A DNA stretch of 64,000 bases from Phycisphaerales bacterium. GTDB lineage: Bacteria > Planctomycetota > Phycisphaerae > UBA1845 > Fen-1342. A model generated the notes under the pieces. The model worked only from the letters and a program-made list of their open reading frames with translations. It did no database searches and was not told where the DNA came from. The stretch covers positions 9,656 through 73,655 of the forward strand of contig JALHJL010000037.1 in NCBI GenBank assembly GCA_022839625.1, in the 5' to 3' direction. Below are positions 8,110-16,972 of this stretch, piece by piece. Made by a program: the position numbers and the translations under genes. Position 1 is the stretch's first letter. Each line of letters begins with the position of its first letter.

Positions 8110-9954
8110 TCAGCGGCCATCTCCGCACAACCTTCGGAGCACTGCATCGTCCGCCAGGCGCGCGACCGCGTAGACGCAGTACGCCGCATCCCAGTAGGGC
8201 GACCGTTGATAGAAGAACTGAAGCCGCTGCCGAGGGTTCCGCGCGAACTCCTCGTCCGCGGCCAGCCGGCCTTCGAACTCCTTCCGCAATGCCGGATCGG
8301 CGGCGAGCATTTCGGCCGCGATCGGCTCCATGACGTGCGCTTCGAAGTACTCCTTGCGCTCGAAGACGGCGTTGAAGTACCCCCACGCAGCCAGCGAGTC
8401 GGCGGCCTCCGGCTCCAGCAGGTGCACGGCCAGCCGGGCCCGCGGCTGGGCCATCGGAACGACGACGGTGCCAGCCGGAAAGTCGCGCCGCTCGCGCAGC
8501 GGAACGGCCTTGTAGCGCGCCATCTGGCGGCCTTCGTACGGCGTGTCGCTGAACGCGGCCTCCTCGAAGCGGTACGACTCGATATCGAGCGTCTCGGGCG
8601 CCGGCAACCGAAACAACCGCACGCCGTGCAGCTCCAGACGCCCGATCGCCTCGGTCCACTGCGGCGGGATCAGGTATGCGGCCGGCGGCAAGACCGACAG
8701 CGAGGCTCGCCAGCCGGTGAGCAACTCGGTCTGCACGTCCGCCGGGGTCTTGGTGTACTCCAGGACGTCGGTGCCGGTGATTTCGCTCGGACGCTTGTGC
8801 ACCTCGACGCCGCGATACAGGAGCGGCACCGAATCGCCGGTCGGTTCAAACGCTAACGGAACCCGTCCGTCCTCTCCGCCGCCGCGGGCTTGCACGGCGT
8901 CCGCGTCGGCCCGGCGAATCGCAAGTCGCAACTGCTCCGGTTCGCGACTCACAGTCTCCAACGTACGCCGCAGGAAGTCGTACGTGGCCCGGACCCGCCG
9001 GCCGTATGGCACCGTGGAGTGCGTTTCCACCAGAATCCCCACCCGGTTGCAGGCCGTCACGTAGCTCGTGGACATCCGCGGACTCATCGGGCCGACCGCC
9101 ACGATGCCTTTGGACGGCAGTTCGGAATCGCGCGGGAACGCGTAGGGCAGCGCGAGGTATCCGTCGGCCTCCAGCGCCGGCAGCACGCTTGCCAGCAGGA
9201 CCTCGTGGACCCAGGCGGAAATCGGGGCCGCGACCTCCTGGTCGGCGGCAACCAGGTAGTACAAATCGTACTGATCGTTGTGCCCGTCGGTCGTGTGGTT
9301 GTCGATGAAGAGGTCCGGCTGCCATGCGTTCCACAGGCGGAGCCAGGCCTGCATCTCGACCGCGTCCGCCTTCACGTAGTCGCGATTGAGATTCAGATTG
9401 ACGGCCGTGGTCCGCCAGCCCATCTCCCGTGGGCCGTTCTGATTGATGCGGTTGTACGGGCCGAAGCGCTCGTGCCCATCCACGTTGAAGATCGGGAGAA
9501 CGAGCAGGTTCACGTCTCGCAGCAAGTCCGAGTGCGCTCCGCAAACCAACATGTCCCGGGCCAGCTCCAGGCACGCGTCCTTGCCTTCGCACTCGCCCGC
9601 GTGAATGCAATTCTGCACCAGCACCAACGGCCGCCGGCTGTGCCGCGCAGCCTCCGGCGTGAACGCCCGCTCGGTCGAGAGAACCAGAAGCGGCAATGCC
9701 CGGCCCTCCCCGCTCACGCCGAAGGTGGCATAGTGGGCGGCGGGCGACGCGGCGGCCAGGCGGCGACAGAAATCGACCGTCTCGGCGTAGCGGCCGGTCT
9801 CGGCGTATGCAGTTCGCTCGGCGTGCGTGCGCCATTCGTTGGGTAACGCCTCGGGGCGGATATGACCTACCCTCGCGGACAAGGTGCAGCCGACCAGCAG
9901 CGGGCCGACTCCAAGAGTCGTGACGATCAGCGACCAGTACAGATTCATGGGCAT
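8110..9954 (-). CDS. M14-family zinc carboxypeptidase-like lipoprotein
   Basis: A 614-residue lipoprotein with a lipobox LLVGC ending at Cys23. The M14 peptidase domain covers about residues 45-330. HAGE at 118-121 gives the first two zinc ligands, His220 in IDNHTTDGH the third, and Glu310 in VETHS the general base. FNVDGHERFGPYNRI and NLNLNRDY are typical of this subgroup. The C-terminal 280 residues form a separate region usual in long M14-like exoproteins. ATG 9954 has GAGGG 5 nt upstream; a second Met two codons later is an alternative. It probably trims peptides or murein outside the cytoplasmic membrane. It is divergent from queE. Confidence 0.85.
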   Translation of the reverse strand: MPMNLYWSLIVTTLGVGPLLVGCTLSARVGHIRPEALPNEWRTHAERTAYAETGRYAETVDFCRRLAAASPAAHYATFGVSGEGRALPLLVLSTERAFTPEAARHSRRPLVLVQNCIHAGECEGKDACLELARDMLVCGAHSDLLRDVNLLVLPIFNVDGHERFGPYNRINQNGPREMGWRTTAVNLNLNRDYVKADAVEMQAWLRLWNAWQPDLFIDNHTTDGHNDQYDLYYLVAADQEVAAPISAWVHEVLLASVLPALEADGYLALPYAFPRDSELPSKGIVAVGPMSPRMSTSYVTACNRVGILVETHSTVPYGRRVRATYDFLRRTLETVSREPEQLRLAIRRADADAVQARGGGEDGRVPLAFEPTGDSVPLLYRGVEVHKRPSEITGTDVLEYTKTPADVQTELLTGWRASLSVLPPAAYLIPPQWTEAIGRLELHGVRLFRLPAPETLDIESYRFEEAAFSDTPYEGRQMARYKAVPLRERRDFPAGTVVVPMAQPRARLAVHLLEPEAADSLAAWGYFNAVFERKEYFEAHVMEPIAAEMLAADPALRKEFEGRLAADEEFARNPRQRLQFFYQRSPYWDAAYCVYAVARLADDAVLRRLCGDGR

Positions 9955-10120
9955 TTGCCCTCACACTCCGTTCCAGCCTGAAGAACCGCCGCCGCCGCGA
10001 TCGTCGGCGAGGCATCGACGTCTTGAGCGTACCGACAGTACATGCTCGCGTTCAAGTGGCACGGGCCTCCAGCGGGGCTGTTATTGAACGGGAGGGCAGC
10101 ACACCCGGTCGAGCGGCGCG

Positions 10121-10126
10121 TATAAT
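10121..10126 (+). promoter_or_regulatory. TATAAT -10 element just before queE (leaderless candidate)
   Basis: A perfect TATAAT ends 9 nt before the queE ATG and no Shine-Dalgarno sequence lies between. The correctly spaced -35 position is poor. Transcription from this box would begin at or next to the start codon. Confidence 0.5.
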
Positions 10127-10135
10127 CGCGCTGCG

Positions 10136-10813
10136 ATGGCGGACGAGCGACGGTTGCGCGTAAACGAGCTGTTCTGCTCTATTCAGGGCGAAGGAACGCG
10201 GGTCGGACTGCGCTGCGCCTTCATTCGGCTGACCGGCTGCCACCTGCGCTGCCGGTGGTGCGACACCGCCTACGCCTTCACCGAAGGGCGCTGGATGGAG
10301 CTCGACGAGGTTGTGCGGCAAGTCCGCCAGTACCGCTGCCCGATGGTCGAGGTCACCGGCGGCGAGCCGCTGCTCCAGCCCGCTGTGTACCCGTTACTGA
10401 CTCGCCTGGCGGACGAGTTCGAGACCGTGCTGCTCGAGACGAGCGGGGCCCTGCCGATCGCCGGAGTCGATCCGCGCGTCGTGCGCATCGTGGACGTGAA
10501 ATGTCCCGGCAGCGGCGAATCCGAGCGCAACCACTGGCCAAACCTCGATCTGCTTACGCCGCACGACGAGGTGAAGTTCGTCCTGGCCGACCGCGCAGAT
10601 TACGAGTGGGCCAGGGAGGTGGTCCGGCGTTACGATCTGTCGCGGCGTTGCGCGGTTCTGCTGGCGCCCGTCCACGGCGACTTGGCGCCCGCCGAGCTGG
10701 CCGGCTGGGTGCTGGATGACGGGCTTGAGGTGCGCGTCGGTCTCCAGTTGCACAAAGTGCTGTGGCCGGCGGCAGTGCGCGGCATCGAGGAACATAGGAA
10801 CGTTGGGAAGTGA
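10136..10813 (+). CDS. queE: 7-carboxy-7-deazaguanine synthase (radical SAM)
   Basis: A 225-residue radical SAM enzyme that converts 6-carboxy-tetrahydropterin to 7-carboxy-7-deazaguanine in queuosine (preQ0) synthesis. ELFCSIQGEG opens the protein. The cluster motif C35-x3-C39-x2-C42 (CHLRCRWC) fits the QueE variant, and VTGGEPLLQ follows. queD lies 71 nt downstream on the same strand, so the two consecutive pathway steps are clustered. The start is leaderless-looking. The identification is secure. Confidence 0.92.
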   Translation: MADERRLRVNELFCSIQGEGTRVGLRCAFIRLTGCHLRCRWCDTAYAFTEGRWMELDEVVRQVRQYRCPMVEVTGGEPLLQPAVYPLLTRLADEFETVLLETSGALPIAGVDPRVVRIVDVKCPGSGESERNHWPNLDLLTPHDEVKFVLADRADYEWAREVVRRYDLSRRCAVLLAPVHGDLAPAELAGWVLDDGLEVRVGLQLHKVLWPAAVRGIEEHRNVGK

Positions 10814-10884
10814 GAACGTGGGCCAGAGACGGCCGTTGATGCCCGTATCCCGGCCTTCCCACACGATGAATCTCAGGAGAGCCG

Positions 10885-11247
10885 ATGCGCGTGCAACTGA
10901 GTAAGGCGTTCACTTTCGAGGCTGCCCACGCGCTGCCCACCTTCCCCGAGGGCCACAAGTGCCGCCGGCTGCACGGTCACAGCTTCGCAGTTGAGGTGCG
11001 CGTGGAGGGGGAAGTGAACGAGCAGCAGGGCTACCTCATCGACTACGGCGACATCAAGGCGGCGTGCGCGCCAGTTCGGGCCAGCCTGGATCACTACTAC
11101 CTCAACGAGATCGAAGGCCTGGAGAATCCAACCGCCGAGAACCTGGCGCGTTGGATCTGGCAGCGGCTGAAACCGCGTCTGCCGCTCCTGTCCGCCGTGT
11201 GCGTCGCAGAGACGTGCACGACCGGCTGCGAGTATCGGGGAGACTGA
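10885..11247 (+). CDS. queD: 6-carboxy-5,6,7,8-tetrahydropterin synthase
   Basis: A 120-residue protein of the PTPS/QueD family. It converts 7,8-dihydroneopterin triphosphate to 6-carboxytetrahydropterin, the substrate of the neighbouring QueE. Zinc ligands are His15 (EAAHAL), His30 and His32 (LHGHSF), with the catalytic Cys26 in HKCRRLHGH. DYGDIK and LDHYYLNE are also typical. AGGAGAG precedes ATG 10885. A separate tandem PTPS protein is encoded at 44998-45804; this copy has the clean QueD pattern. Confidence 0.92.
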   Translation: MRVQLSKAFTFEAAHALPTFPEGHKCRRLHGHSFAVEVRVEGEVNEQQGYLIDYGDIKAACAPVRASLDHYYLNEIEGLENPTAENLARWIWQRLKPRLPLLSAVCVAETCTTGCEYRGD

Positions 11248-11403
11248 TACGAAATACGGGCGGGCGAGTGAGCTCCACTGGGGCACCGAACCCCCTGCTG
11301 CCCTGGAACGACAGGCTGGACACGTCGCGGAACACCGGCCGGGCGGCGGAAAAGGTGCTTGCCGTCGGCCGGCGCGGCGCCTAGACTACCGGTGGCGCGT
11401 GCC

Positions 11404-11418
11404 CGCCTGAAACACGGA
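11404..11418 (+). repeat. CCGCCTGAAACACGG short repeat, first copy
   Basis: The block CCGCCTGAAACACGG recurs at about 18103-18117 inside a hairpin unit. Here it lies in the 244-bp gap between queD and the 27-codon gene. It looks like part of a dispersed intergenic repeat; the surrounding gap holds nothing else recognised. Confidence 0.4.
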
Positions 11419-11491
11419 TTGACGGGCGCCTCCTGTGGGCGCCGCCGTGTTGCGGAATTCAGGCCGGGTACTCCATGGAAGGAGAGGTATA

Positions 11492-11575
11492 ATGTGCTTC
11501 TTGACTCCCATCCTCATCTTGCTGGCGCTGCTGTTCGGAGGCGATCTCTTCGGGCTCAACGTGACTCTTAACTAG
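11492..11575 (+). CDS. 27-residue hydrophobic microprotein
   Basis: ATG 11492 to TAG 11575 encodes MCFLTPILILLALLFGGDLF plus seven more residues (GLNVTLN). It is one predicted membrane segment with a Cys near the N terminus. GGAAGGAGAGG precedes the ATG at ideal spacing, one of the strongest ribosome-binding sites in the window. A hairpin followed by a T-rich tail lies just downstream. These signals argue for real expression of a small membrane protein. I do not recognise a family with known function. Confidence 0.6.
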   Translation: MCFLTPILILLALLFGGDLFGLNVTLN

Positions 11576-11586
11576 TCCTGACCCCG

Positions 11587-11657
11587 CGGGGCGGGTTTGC
11601 TCGGTGCCGCGGACTGCGATCCGTCGGTGCCGGTCGAGCCCGCCCCGTTGTTTGTCT
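11587..11657 (+). terminator. Rho-independent-like terminator after the microprotein
   Basis: CGGGGCGGG (11587-11595) pairs perfectly with CCCGCCCCG (11639-11647), followed by TTGTTTGTCT. The 43-nt loop contains further pairing (CGGAC with GATCCG). It would end the short transcript and shield the convergent TPR/SPOR gene. Confidence 0.5.
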
Positions 11658-11714
11658 CCATCCGGCGATGCATCGGCTGACTCGGCGTATCACGCGGCCC
11701 GTCCCGCCCGATTC

Positions 11715-12560
11715 TCACGGCCATAATACGGCCTGCGGCTCATACCCCCGCACGCGGGCCAGCGCGGCATTCGCCTCGCGGTAAGAGCTGTAGCGCCCCT
11801 CAAGCACAACGTAGCAGGCCGCCCCCTTGCGCGGTTCCGGGCGCACGTACGTGCGCAGACCTTGCTCCCGCAATCGAGCCGCAAGCTCGTTGGCGTTCTC
11901 CATGCGGGTGAACACGCCGCACTGAACCGCGAAGTAATCCGCGCCGAGTTGCAGCCGCCGCTCCGCCGCCTCGGCATACACCCCGCGGGGGAAGCGCGTC
12001 ACGATCTGCCGGTAGGGCGTCTGGGCCGCCGACCACTTCCCCAGCCGTTCGCAGCACAATCCGAGCCGGAACAGCAAGGCGTCCTGGGGCGGGGCCTTCG
12101 GCATGCGCTCCACCGCTTGGTTGAACGCGCGGCCGGCCGCCTCCCAGTTATCGTCCTCGAAGTACAGGATGCCGAGCACCGCGTGGGGCTGCCAGAGAAG
12201 CTGCGGGTCGGCTGTTTCGCGCGCCGCCCGCTCGAGATCGGCGTAGGCCCAGGCGCGCTGGCCGGCCAGCGCCCGCGCCATGCCGCGCACGTACAGCGCC
12301 CGCGCGACCTCTGGCCGGTTGCGGACCTCGTCGAGAAACTTCGAGAGGTGCTGCGATGCCAGCTCGTACTGCTTCTGACGATACGCCTGCTCGCCGGCGG
12401 CCAGGCGCATGCGCTGCTGATCGGAAAGGGCGTTACATCCCCCGAGCACGAGCAGCAGCGAGAAGGCTGCGCCGAGCCCCGGAGCAACGGACAACCACCC
12501 GCGCCCTGACGAGGTTGAGGGACGAATCCTGATTCGTGCGGACCTTAGTGCTCTGTACAT
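11715..12560 (-). CDS. TPR and SPOR-domain lipoprotein
   Basis: A 281-residue lipoprotein (lipobox LVLGGC, Cys42). Residues about 45-205 form TPR-like helices, and the last 70 or so residues (from DYFAVQCGVF) form a SPOR-like domain, which binds denuded glycan strands at division septa in other bacteria. ATG 12560 is the first start close to the signal peptide; the upstream open frame to 12773 is unlikely because it would place 100 residues before the lipobox. The combination suggests an envelope protein acting at peptidoglycan. The N-terminal Arg-rich stretch before the signal helix is unusually long, so an internal start is possible. Confidence 0.7.
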   Translation of the reverse strand: MYRALRSARIRIRPSTSSGRGWLSVAPGLGAAFSLLLVLGGCNALSDQQRMRLAAGEQAYRQKQYELASQHLSKFLDEVRNRPEVARALYVRGMARALAGQRAWAYADLERAARETADPQLLWQPHAVLGILYFEDDNWEAAGRAFNQAVERMPKAPPQDALLFRLGLCCERLGKWSAAQTPYRQIVTRFPRGVYAEAAERRLQLGADYFAVQCGVFTRMENANELAARLREQGLRTYVRPEPRKGAACYVVLEGRYSSYREANAALARVRGYEPQAVLWP

Positions 12561-12814
12561 GCCCGACAGGCTACCGCAACCCGCCCGGGCGGAAAACGTC
12601 GGGCGCGCAGATTGTCCCAGCCGGGACGGCCGTCCGCTGCAAGCAAGCGGCGTACCACGAAGCCTCTCGGGGGTAAATGCCGCCCCGGGCCCCGCCTCTT
12701 GCGGTCGTGCCAGGCACCGCCGCGCCGGTGTGCCAACCTCGACCGATTGGATGAGTGTGATATATTCCCACATGGCGGTTGTCGCGCGGTGCGCGGACCG
12801 CCCGGAGGATGGCC

Positions 12815-14956
12815 ATGTCCGTTCTTCTCATTATGGTCCTGGCCGCCGCGGCGCTGATCCTGGCGGGGCGCTTCTATGCACCCTTGCTGGCACGCGTGTT
12901 CGGAGAGCGGGCGGACCGGGCGACGCCGGCCACACTGGTGAACGACGGTCGGGACTACGTGCCGACGCCGACGCCGGTCGTCTTCGCACATCACTACGCG
13001 TCGATCGCGGGCGCGGGGCCGATCATCGGGCCGGTGCTGGCGATCTACTATGGGTGGGGACCGGCCCTGCTGTGGATCGTGCTGGGCGGAATCTTCCTGG
13101 GGGCGGTGCACGATTTCGCTGCGACGCACGTCGCGATGCGCGAAGGCGGCAAGAACCTGGCCGTCGTCGCGCGCCGCTACATCGGACCGGCCGCGTTCGC
13201 CATGATGCTCATCATGCTGGTGGCGCTGCTGGTGCTCGTCTGTGCGGCGTTCCTGGACTTGTCCGCGGCAGCGCTGACGTCCAAGGTGCCCGTGAAGATG
13301 CTGGGGCTCGGGGCGGAGCAAACCGCGTTCCGGGTCGCGGACGCCCGGCTCTTTGCGCTCGATGGTCAGTGGCTGCCGGACGCCGCCGAGGGCGACGCCC
13401 TGGCCCGGCTGCGGCCCGCGTTTGAACGTCACGAGCGGTTCCTGTCGGACGCCGCGACCTGGAAGGTGCTCGAGGCCGGCCAGGCCTGGCAGATCGACGA
13501 TCAGGAGAACCTCTTCGTCCTGCGCGCGGAAGACGGCCGGCTCGTCGTCCACGAGCAGCAGGCGGTCATCGGCGGAATCGCGTCCACCTCCGTCGTGGTC
13601 ATCACGGCGTTTTCGCCGCTGCTGGGCTTCCTGTACCTGAAACGCAAGACGCCGGTCTGGCTGTGCTCGCTGCTGGCGCTGGGGATCTGTGCCGTCTCGA
13701 TCTGGATCGGGCTGCACCTGCCGATGGCCGTCGAGCCCCTGACGTGGAAGCTGCTGCTGAGCGCCTACGTGCTGCTGGCGGCGGGTGTGCCGGTGTGGCT
13801 GTTTCTGCAAAGCCGGGACTTCATCAACGTACACATCCTGTACGTGGGGATGGCGTTTCTCGTCGTGGCGCTGGTGGCGGCAGCCGTCGGGGGCGGCGGC
13901 GGGAACTTCGCCGGCCTCGGCGCGATCCCGTTCAACAACTGGTCAACCGCCAGCGCGCACCCGAAACTGGGCCCCGGCTGGCCCATCCTGTTTATCACGA
14001 TCGCCTGCGGCGCGGTGAGCGGATTCCACAGCCTTTGTGCGGGTGGGACCACGTGCAAGCAGCTCCGCAGCGAGCCGGCGGCCCGGCACGTCGGCTACTA
14101 CGCCATGCTGCTCGAGAGCTTCCTGGCCGTGTGCGTGGTGTGTTGTCTGATCGTGGGGCTGTCGCTGCTCGGGTATCAGCATTTCTGCTACCCGACCGTC
14201 GGCAAGGGCAACGCAGTCCTGACCTTCGCCATGAGCGTGGGCAACACGACCGGCCTCGGGCTCGGGATACCGGTGGCGTTCGGCGCGCTGGGCGCCATGC
14301 TGCTGCTCGAGGGCTTCCTGGTGACCACGCTCGACACGGCGATCCGCTTGACGCGCTACATGATCGAGGAAGGCTGGGCAACGCTCTTCCGCCGCTATGA
14401 CGTCTTCGCCGAGGTGGCCCGCAGCTACGACGAGGCGCCCGCGGCCGGTGAGCGCGGCGCGGTCGAGATGACCGGGGCGGGCGGGCTGGTTATCGCCAGG
14501 CCCGACTTGCGCGAGCTGCCGCCCCCGCCGCGGCCGATCGCCACGCACGGCGCGGCGCGGGCCCTCTTCCGGATTCTTCAACAGTACTGGATCAACTCCG
14601 GAATCGCCGTGGGACTGATGCTCCTGCTCGGGCTGGGCAATGGCTACAACGTGGTGTGGAAGATCTTCGGCTCGGCCAACCAACTGCTCGCCGCGTTGGC
14701 CTTGATCGTGACAAGCTGCTGGCTGGTGGCCCGCCAGCGCCCGGTGTGGTACACGCTCCTCCCGGCGCTGTTCATGCTTGCCACTTCGGTGTATTCGCTG
14801 GTGTACCTGCTGCGGACGCAGTACCTCGCCAACTGGCCGAAGACAGCGCCGCTGGCAATCACCGCGATCATCGTGCTGGCAATGACCGTCGGCATCGTCA
14901 TCCTGGCGATCAGCCGGTTCGTCGCGGCGGGACGACGGGCGGCGGTGACCGCGTAA
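12815..14956 (+). CDS. cstA: Carbon starvation protein CstA-type peptide/pyruvate transporter
   Basis: A 713-residue polytopic membrane protein. The opening segments with TPTPVVFAHHYASIAGAGPI and GPVLAIYYGWGPALLW are diagnostic of CstA, and later segments (FHSLCAGGTTCKQLRSE and LDTAIRLTRY) confirm it. The family imports peptides or pyruvate. Start 12815 is chosen because GGAGG at 12804-12808 is correctly spaced for it, whereas ATG 12809 directly abuts the site. Residues about 155-260 form a hydrophilic insert between membrane segments that E. coli CstA lacks as far as I know. It is divergent from the TPR/SPOR lipoprotein gene. Confidence 0.92.
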   Translation: MSVLLIMVLAAAALILAGRFYAPLLARVFGERADRATPATLVNDGRDYVPTPTPVVFAHHYASIAGAGPIIGPVLAIYYGWGPALLWIVLGGIFLGAVHDFAATHVAMREGGKNLAVVARRYIGPAAFAMMLIMLVALLVLVCAAFLDLSAAALTSKVPVKMLGLGAEQTAFRVADARLFALDGQWLPDAAEGDALARLRPAFERHERFLSDAATWKVLEAGQAWQIDDQENLFVLRAEDGRLVVHEQQAVIGGIASTSVVVITAFSPLLGFLYLKRKTPVWLCSLLALGICAVSIWIGLHLPMAVEPLTWKLLLSAYVLLAAGVPVWLFLQSRDFINVHILYVGMAFLVVALVAAAVGGGGGNFAGLGAIPFNNWSTASAHPKLGPGWPILFITIACGAVSGFHSLCAGGTTCKQLRSEPAARHVGYYAMLLESFLAVCVVCCLIVGLSLLGYQHFCYPTVGKGNAVLTFAMSVGNTTGLGLGIPVAFGALGAMLLLEGFLVTTLDTAIRLTRYMIEEGWATLFRRYDVFAEVARSYDEAPAAGERGAVEMTGAGGLVIARPDLRELPPPPRPIATHGAARALFRILQQYWINSGIAVGLMLLLGLGNGYNVVWKIFGSANQLLAALALIVTSCWLVARQRPVWYTLLPALFMLATSVYSLVYLLRTQYLANWPKTAPLAITAIIVLAMTVGIVILAISRFVAAGRRAAVTA

Positions 14957-15100
14957 GACCCGCGCCCCCGGCGCACCGTGCGAGGCGGGCTGCAAACCGA
15001 GACTTCACAGTACCCGAACGCGCTGCTCGTTGGGCGCTACGCCATGGTCCCGCCGAGCGCGTATACTGTGCTTGCCGAACGCCGCCGGCGCGAGGACTGT

Positions 15101-15601
15101 ATGTCAACCGCAGCGATCAGCCTGGCCCAGAGTCTGCCGACGAGCCTGCCCGTAAACCTCGATCTTCAGGACCCGCTCGTGCAGCGGATCGTGCTGGCCG
15201 CGGTCGCGCTGCTCAGCCTGGTGATCCTGCTGCGGATTCTCGGGCGCTGGCGGGAGGCGCGGGCCGCCGCCCGACGGCGGGCCGAATTGCACCAGCGCTT
15301 CGAGAGCGTCCGGCTTCAGCAAGAGGAAATCAAGCACTTCGCCGGGCAGATCGTCGCCACCAGCTCCACGACGCGCATCGCCGGCTACGCGATCGTGCGA
15401 CAAGTGGAGGCCGTGGTGAGCGACGGCAAGCCGTCGTCCATCGCCGCCGTTGAGCTGCTCAAGGCGCTCGCCGCCCAGAAGGGGGCCAACGCGGTCATCA
15501 ATCTTCAGACGCAGCAAACGCCGGCAGGCAAGTGGATCGCCAGCGGCGACGCCGTCGTGGTGAAGCTGATTGGCCGGCGCGGCGATGCCCCGTCCCAGTA
15601 A
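15101..15601 (+). CDS. Membrane-anchored YbjQ-like (DUF74/heavy-metal-binding fold) protein
   Basis: A 166-residue protein with one membrane helix near residues 27-47, then a basic linker, then a YbjQ-like domain (IAGYAIVRQVEAVVSDG to GDAVVVKL). YbjQ proteins are small pentameric beta proteins of uncertain function, sometimes called heavy-metal binding. ATG 15101 follows GAGG. A longer upstream frame to 14978 lacks start signals. It follows cstA by 144 nt on the same strand and is convergent with aroA. Confidence 0.7.
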   Translation: MSTAAISLAQSLPTSLPVNLDLQDPLVQRIVLAAVALLSLVILLRILGRWREARAAARRRAELHQRFESVRLQQEEIKHFAGQIVATSSTTRIAGYAIVRQVEAVVSDGKPSSIAAVELLKALAAQKGANAVINLQTQQTPAGKWIASGDAVVVKLIGRRGDAPSQ

Positions 15602-15619
15602 GACCGCGTCTCGGTCGGA

Positions 15620-16918
15620 TCACCGCGTGGCCCCGCCGAGCACGTCAAAGAACGCCGGGAAGCTCTTGGATACGCAGCCTGCCGCCCGGATCACGACCCC
15701 ATCCACGACCAACCCGGCGACTGCGAAGCTCAGCGCCATCCGATGGTCGCCGTACGTCTCGATTGCCGCGGGTACGACGTGGCGCGGCGGGTGAATCGTA
15801 AGGCCGTCTTCGCGCGCGTCCACCCGCGCGCCCAAGCGCGTCAGCTCCGTCGCCAGGGCGGCGATGCGGTCCGTTTCCTTGATGCGCAGGTTCGCCACGT
15901 TGCGAATCTCGGTCGGCCCGTCCGCGAACAGCGCGACCACGGCCAATGTCGGCACCGCATCGGGCATTTCGTTCAAGTCCACGACCACGCCGTGAAGCCG
16001 GCCGCCGGCGGGGCCTTCGACCTCCAGTGACGTGTCGTCCTCGTGCACACGGCAGCCCATCTGCGCGAGCACGTCCACAAACCGCACGTCCCCCTGCCGG
16101 CTCTTGCGGGTAAGTCCCGCGACGCGGATGCGCCCGCCGGTCACCGCCGCCGCCGCCCAGAAGTACGTCGCCGCGCTGGCGTCCGGCTCGACCTCGTGCT
16201 GTCCGGGCTGATAGCGCTGAAACGCGGGCACGATAAACCGTCCCCCGGCTTCCAGCGTCTCGACCCCCAGCGACCGCATCACGTCGATCGTCATGTCCAC
16301 GTACGGGCGACTCGGCAGCGCCCCCTCGACACGCATCCGCACATCCTGCGTCGCGTACGGAGCCACCATCAGCAACGCACTGACAAATTGGCTCGATGCA
16401 GGCGTGTAGAGGGTTGCTTCCCCGCCGGTCAGGCCGCGGGCGAAAACCGTCAGCGGCGGGAATCCGGCGACGCCCTCGTAGCCGATGTGAGCCCCCAGGG
16501 ACGCCAGCGCGTCCACCAGCGTACCGATCGGCCGTTGCCGCATGCGCGCCGATCCGTCGATCCGCCGCCGGCCAAACCCGAGGCAGGAGAGGGCCGTGAG
16601 GAACCGCATGGCAGTACCGGCGTCACCCACGTCGATTTGCACGTCGTCGGCCACGAAGTTGCCGCGACCGCCGGCGACGACGATTTCTCCTCGTGCCGGA
16701 TGTGTGTCGGTCACAATCCCGAGTTGGGAGAGCCCCGCCAGCATCACTAGAGCGTCGTCGGAAAACGACGCCCCGCACAACCGGCTACGCCCGTCGGCGA
16801 GGGCCGCGCAGGCCAGGTAGCGGTTGGTCAGGCTTTTCGAGCCCGGCACCTCCACCGTGCCCAGCGCCGGGCCCGCCGGCACGATGCGAACGTCGCTTCC
16901 GATCCACTCAACCGGCAC
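15620..16918 (-). CDS. aroA: 3-phosphoshikimate 1-carboxyvinyltransferase (EPSP synthase)
   Basis: A 432-residue enzyme of the shikimate pathway that transfers enolpyruvyl from PEP to shikimate-3-phosphate. PGSKSLTNRYL near residue 25 carries the conserved Lys and Ser, GDAGTAMRFLTAL near 96 binds PEP, and the C terminus has NLRIKETDRIAAL and YGDHRMALSFAVAGL. The length is normal (E. coli 427). The start codon is GTG with no obvious Shine-Dalgarno, so the exact N terminus is less certain. A gap of about 54 nt separates it from the upstream regulator gene on the same strand. Confidence 0.95.
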   Translation of the reverse strand: MPVEWIGSDVRIVPAGPALGTVEVPGSKSLTNRYLACAALADGRSRLCGASFSDDALVMLAGLSQLGIVTDTHPARGEIVVAGGRGNFVADDVQIDVGDAGTAMRFLTALSCLGFGRRRIDGSARMRQRPIGTLVDALASLGAHIGYEGVAGFPPLTVFARGLTGGEATLYTPASSQFVSALLMVAPYATQDVRMRVEGALPSRPYVDMTIDVMRSLGVETLEAGGRFIVPAFQRYQPGQHEVEPDASAATYFWAAAAVTGGRIRVAGLTRKSRQGDVRFVDVLAQMGCRVHEDDTSLEVEGPAGGRLHGVVVDLNEMPDAVPTLAVVALFADGPTEIRNVANLRIKETDRIAALATELTRLGARVDAREDGLTIHPPRHVVPAAIETYGDHRMALSFAVAGLVVDGVVIRAAGCVSKSFPAFFDVLGGATR

Positions 16919-16972
16919 ACGCGGCCTCCACTGCCTTGCCGGGCACCGCAGGGCCCCACTTCGCAGCCGGCC

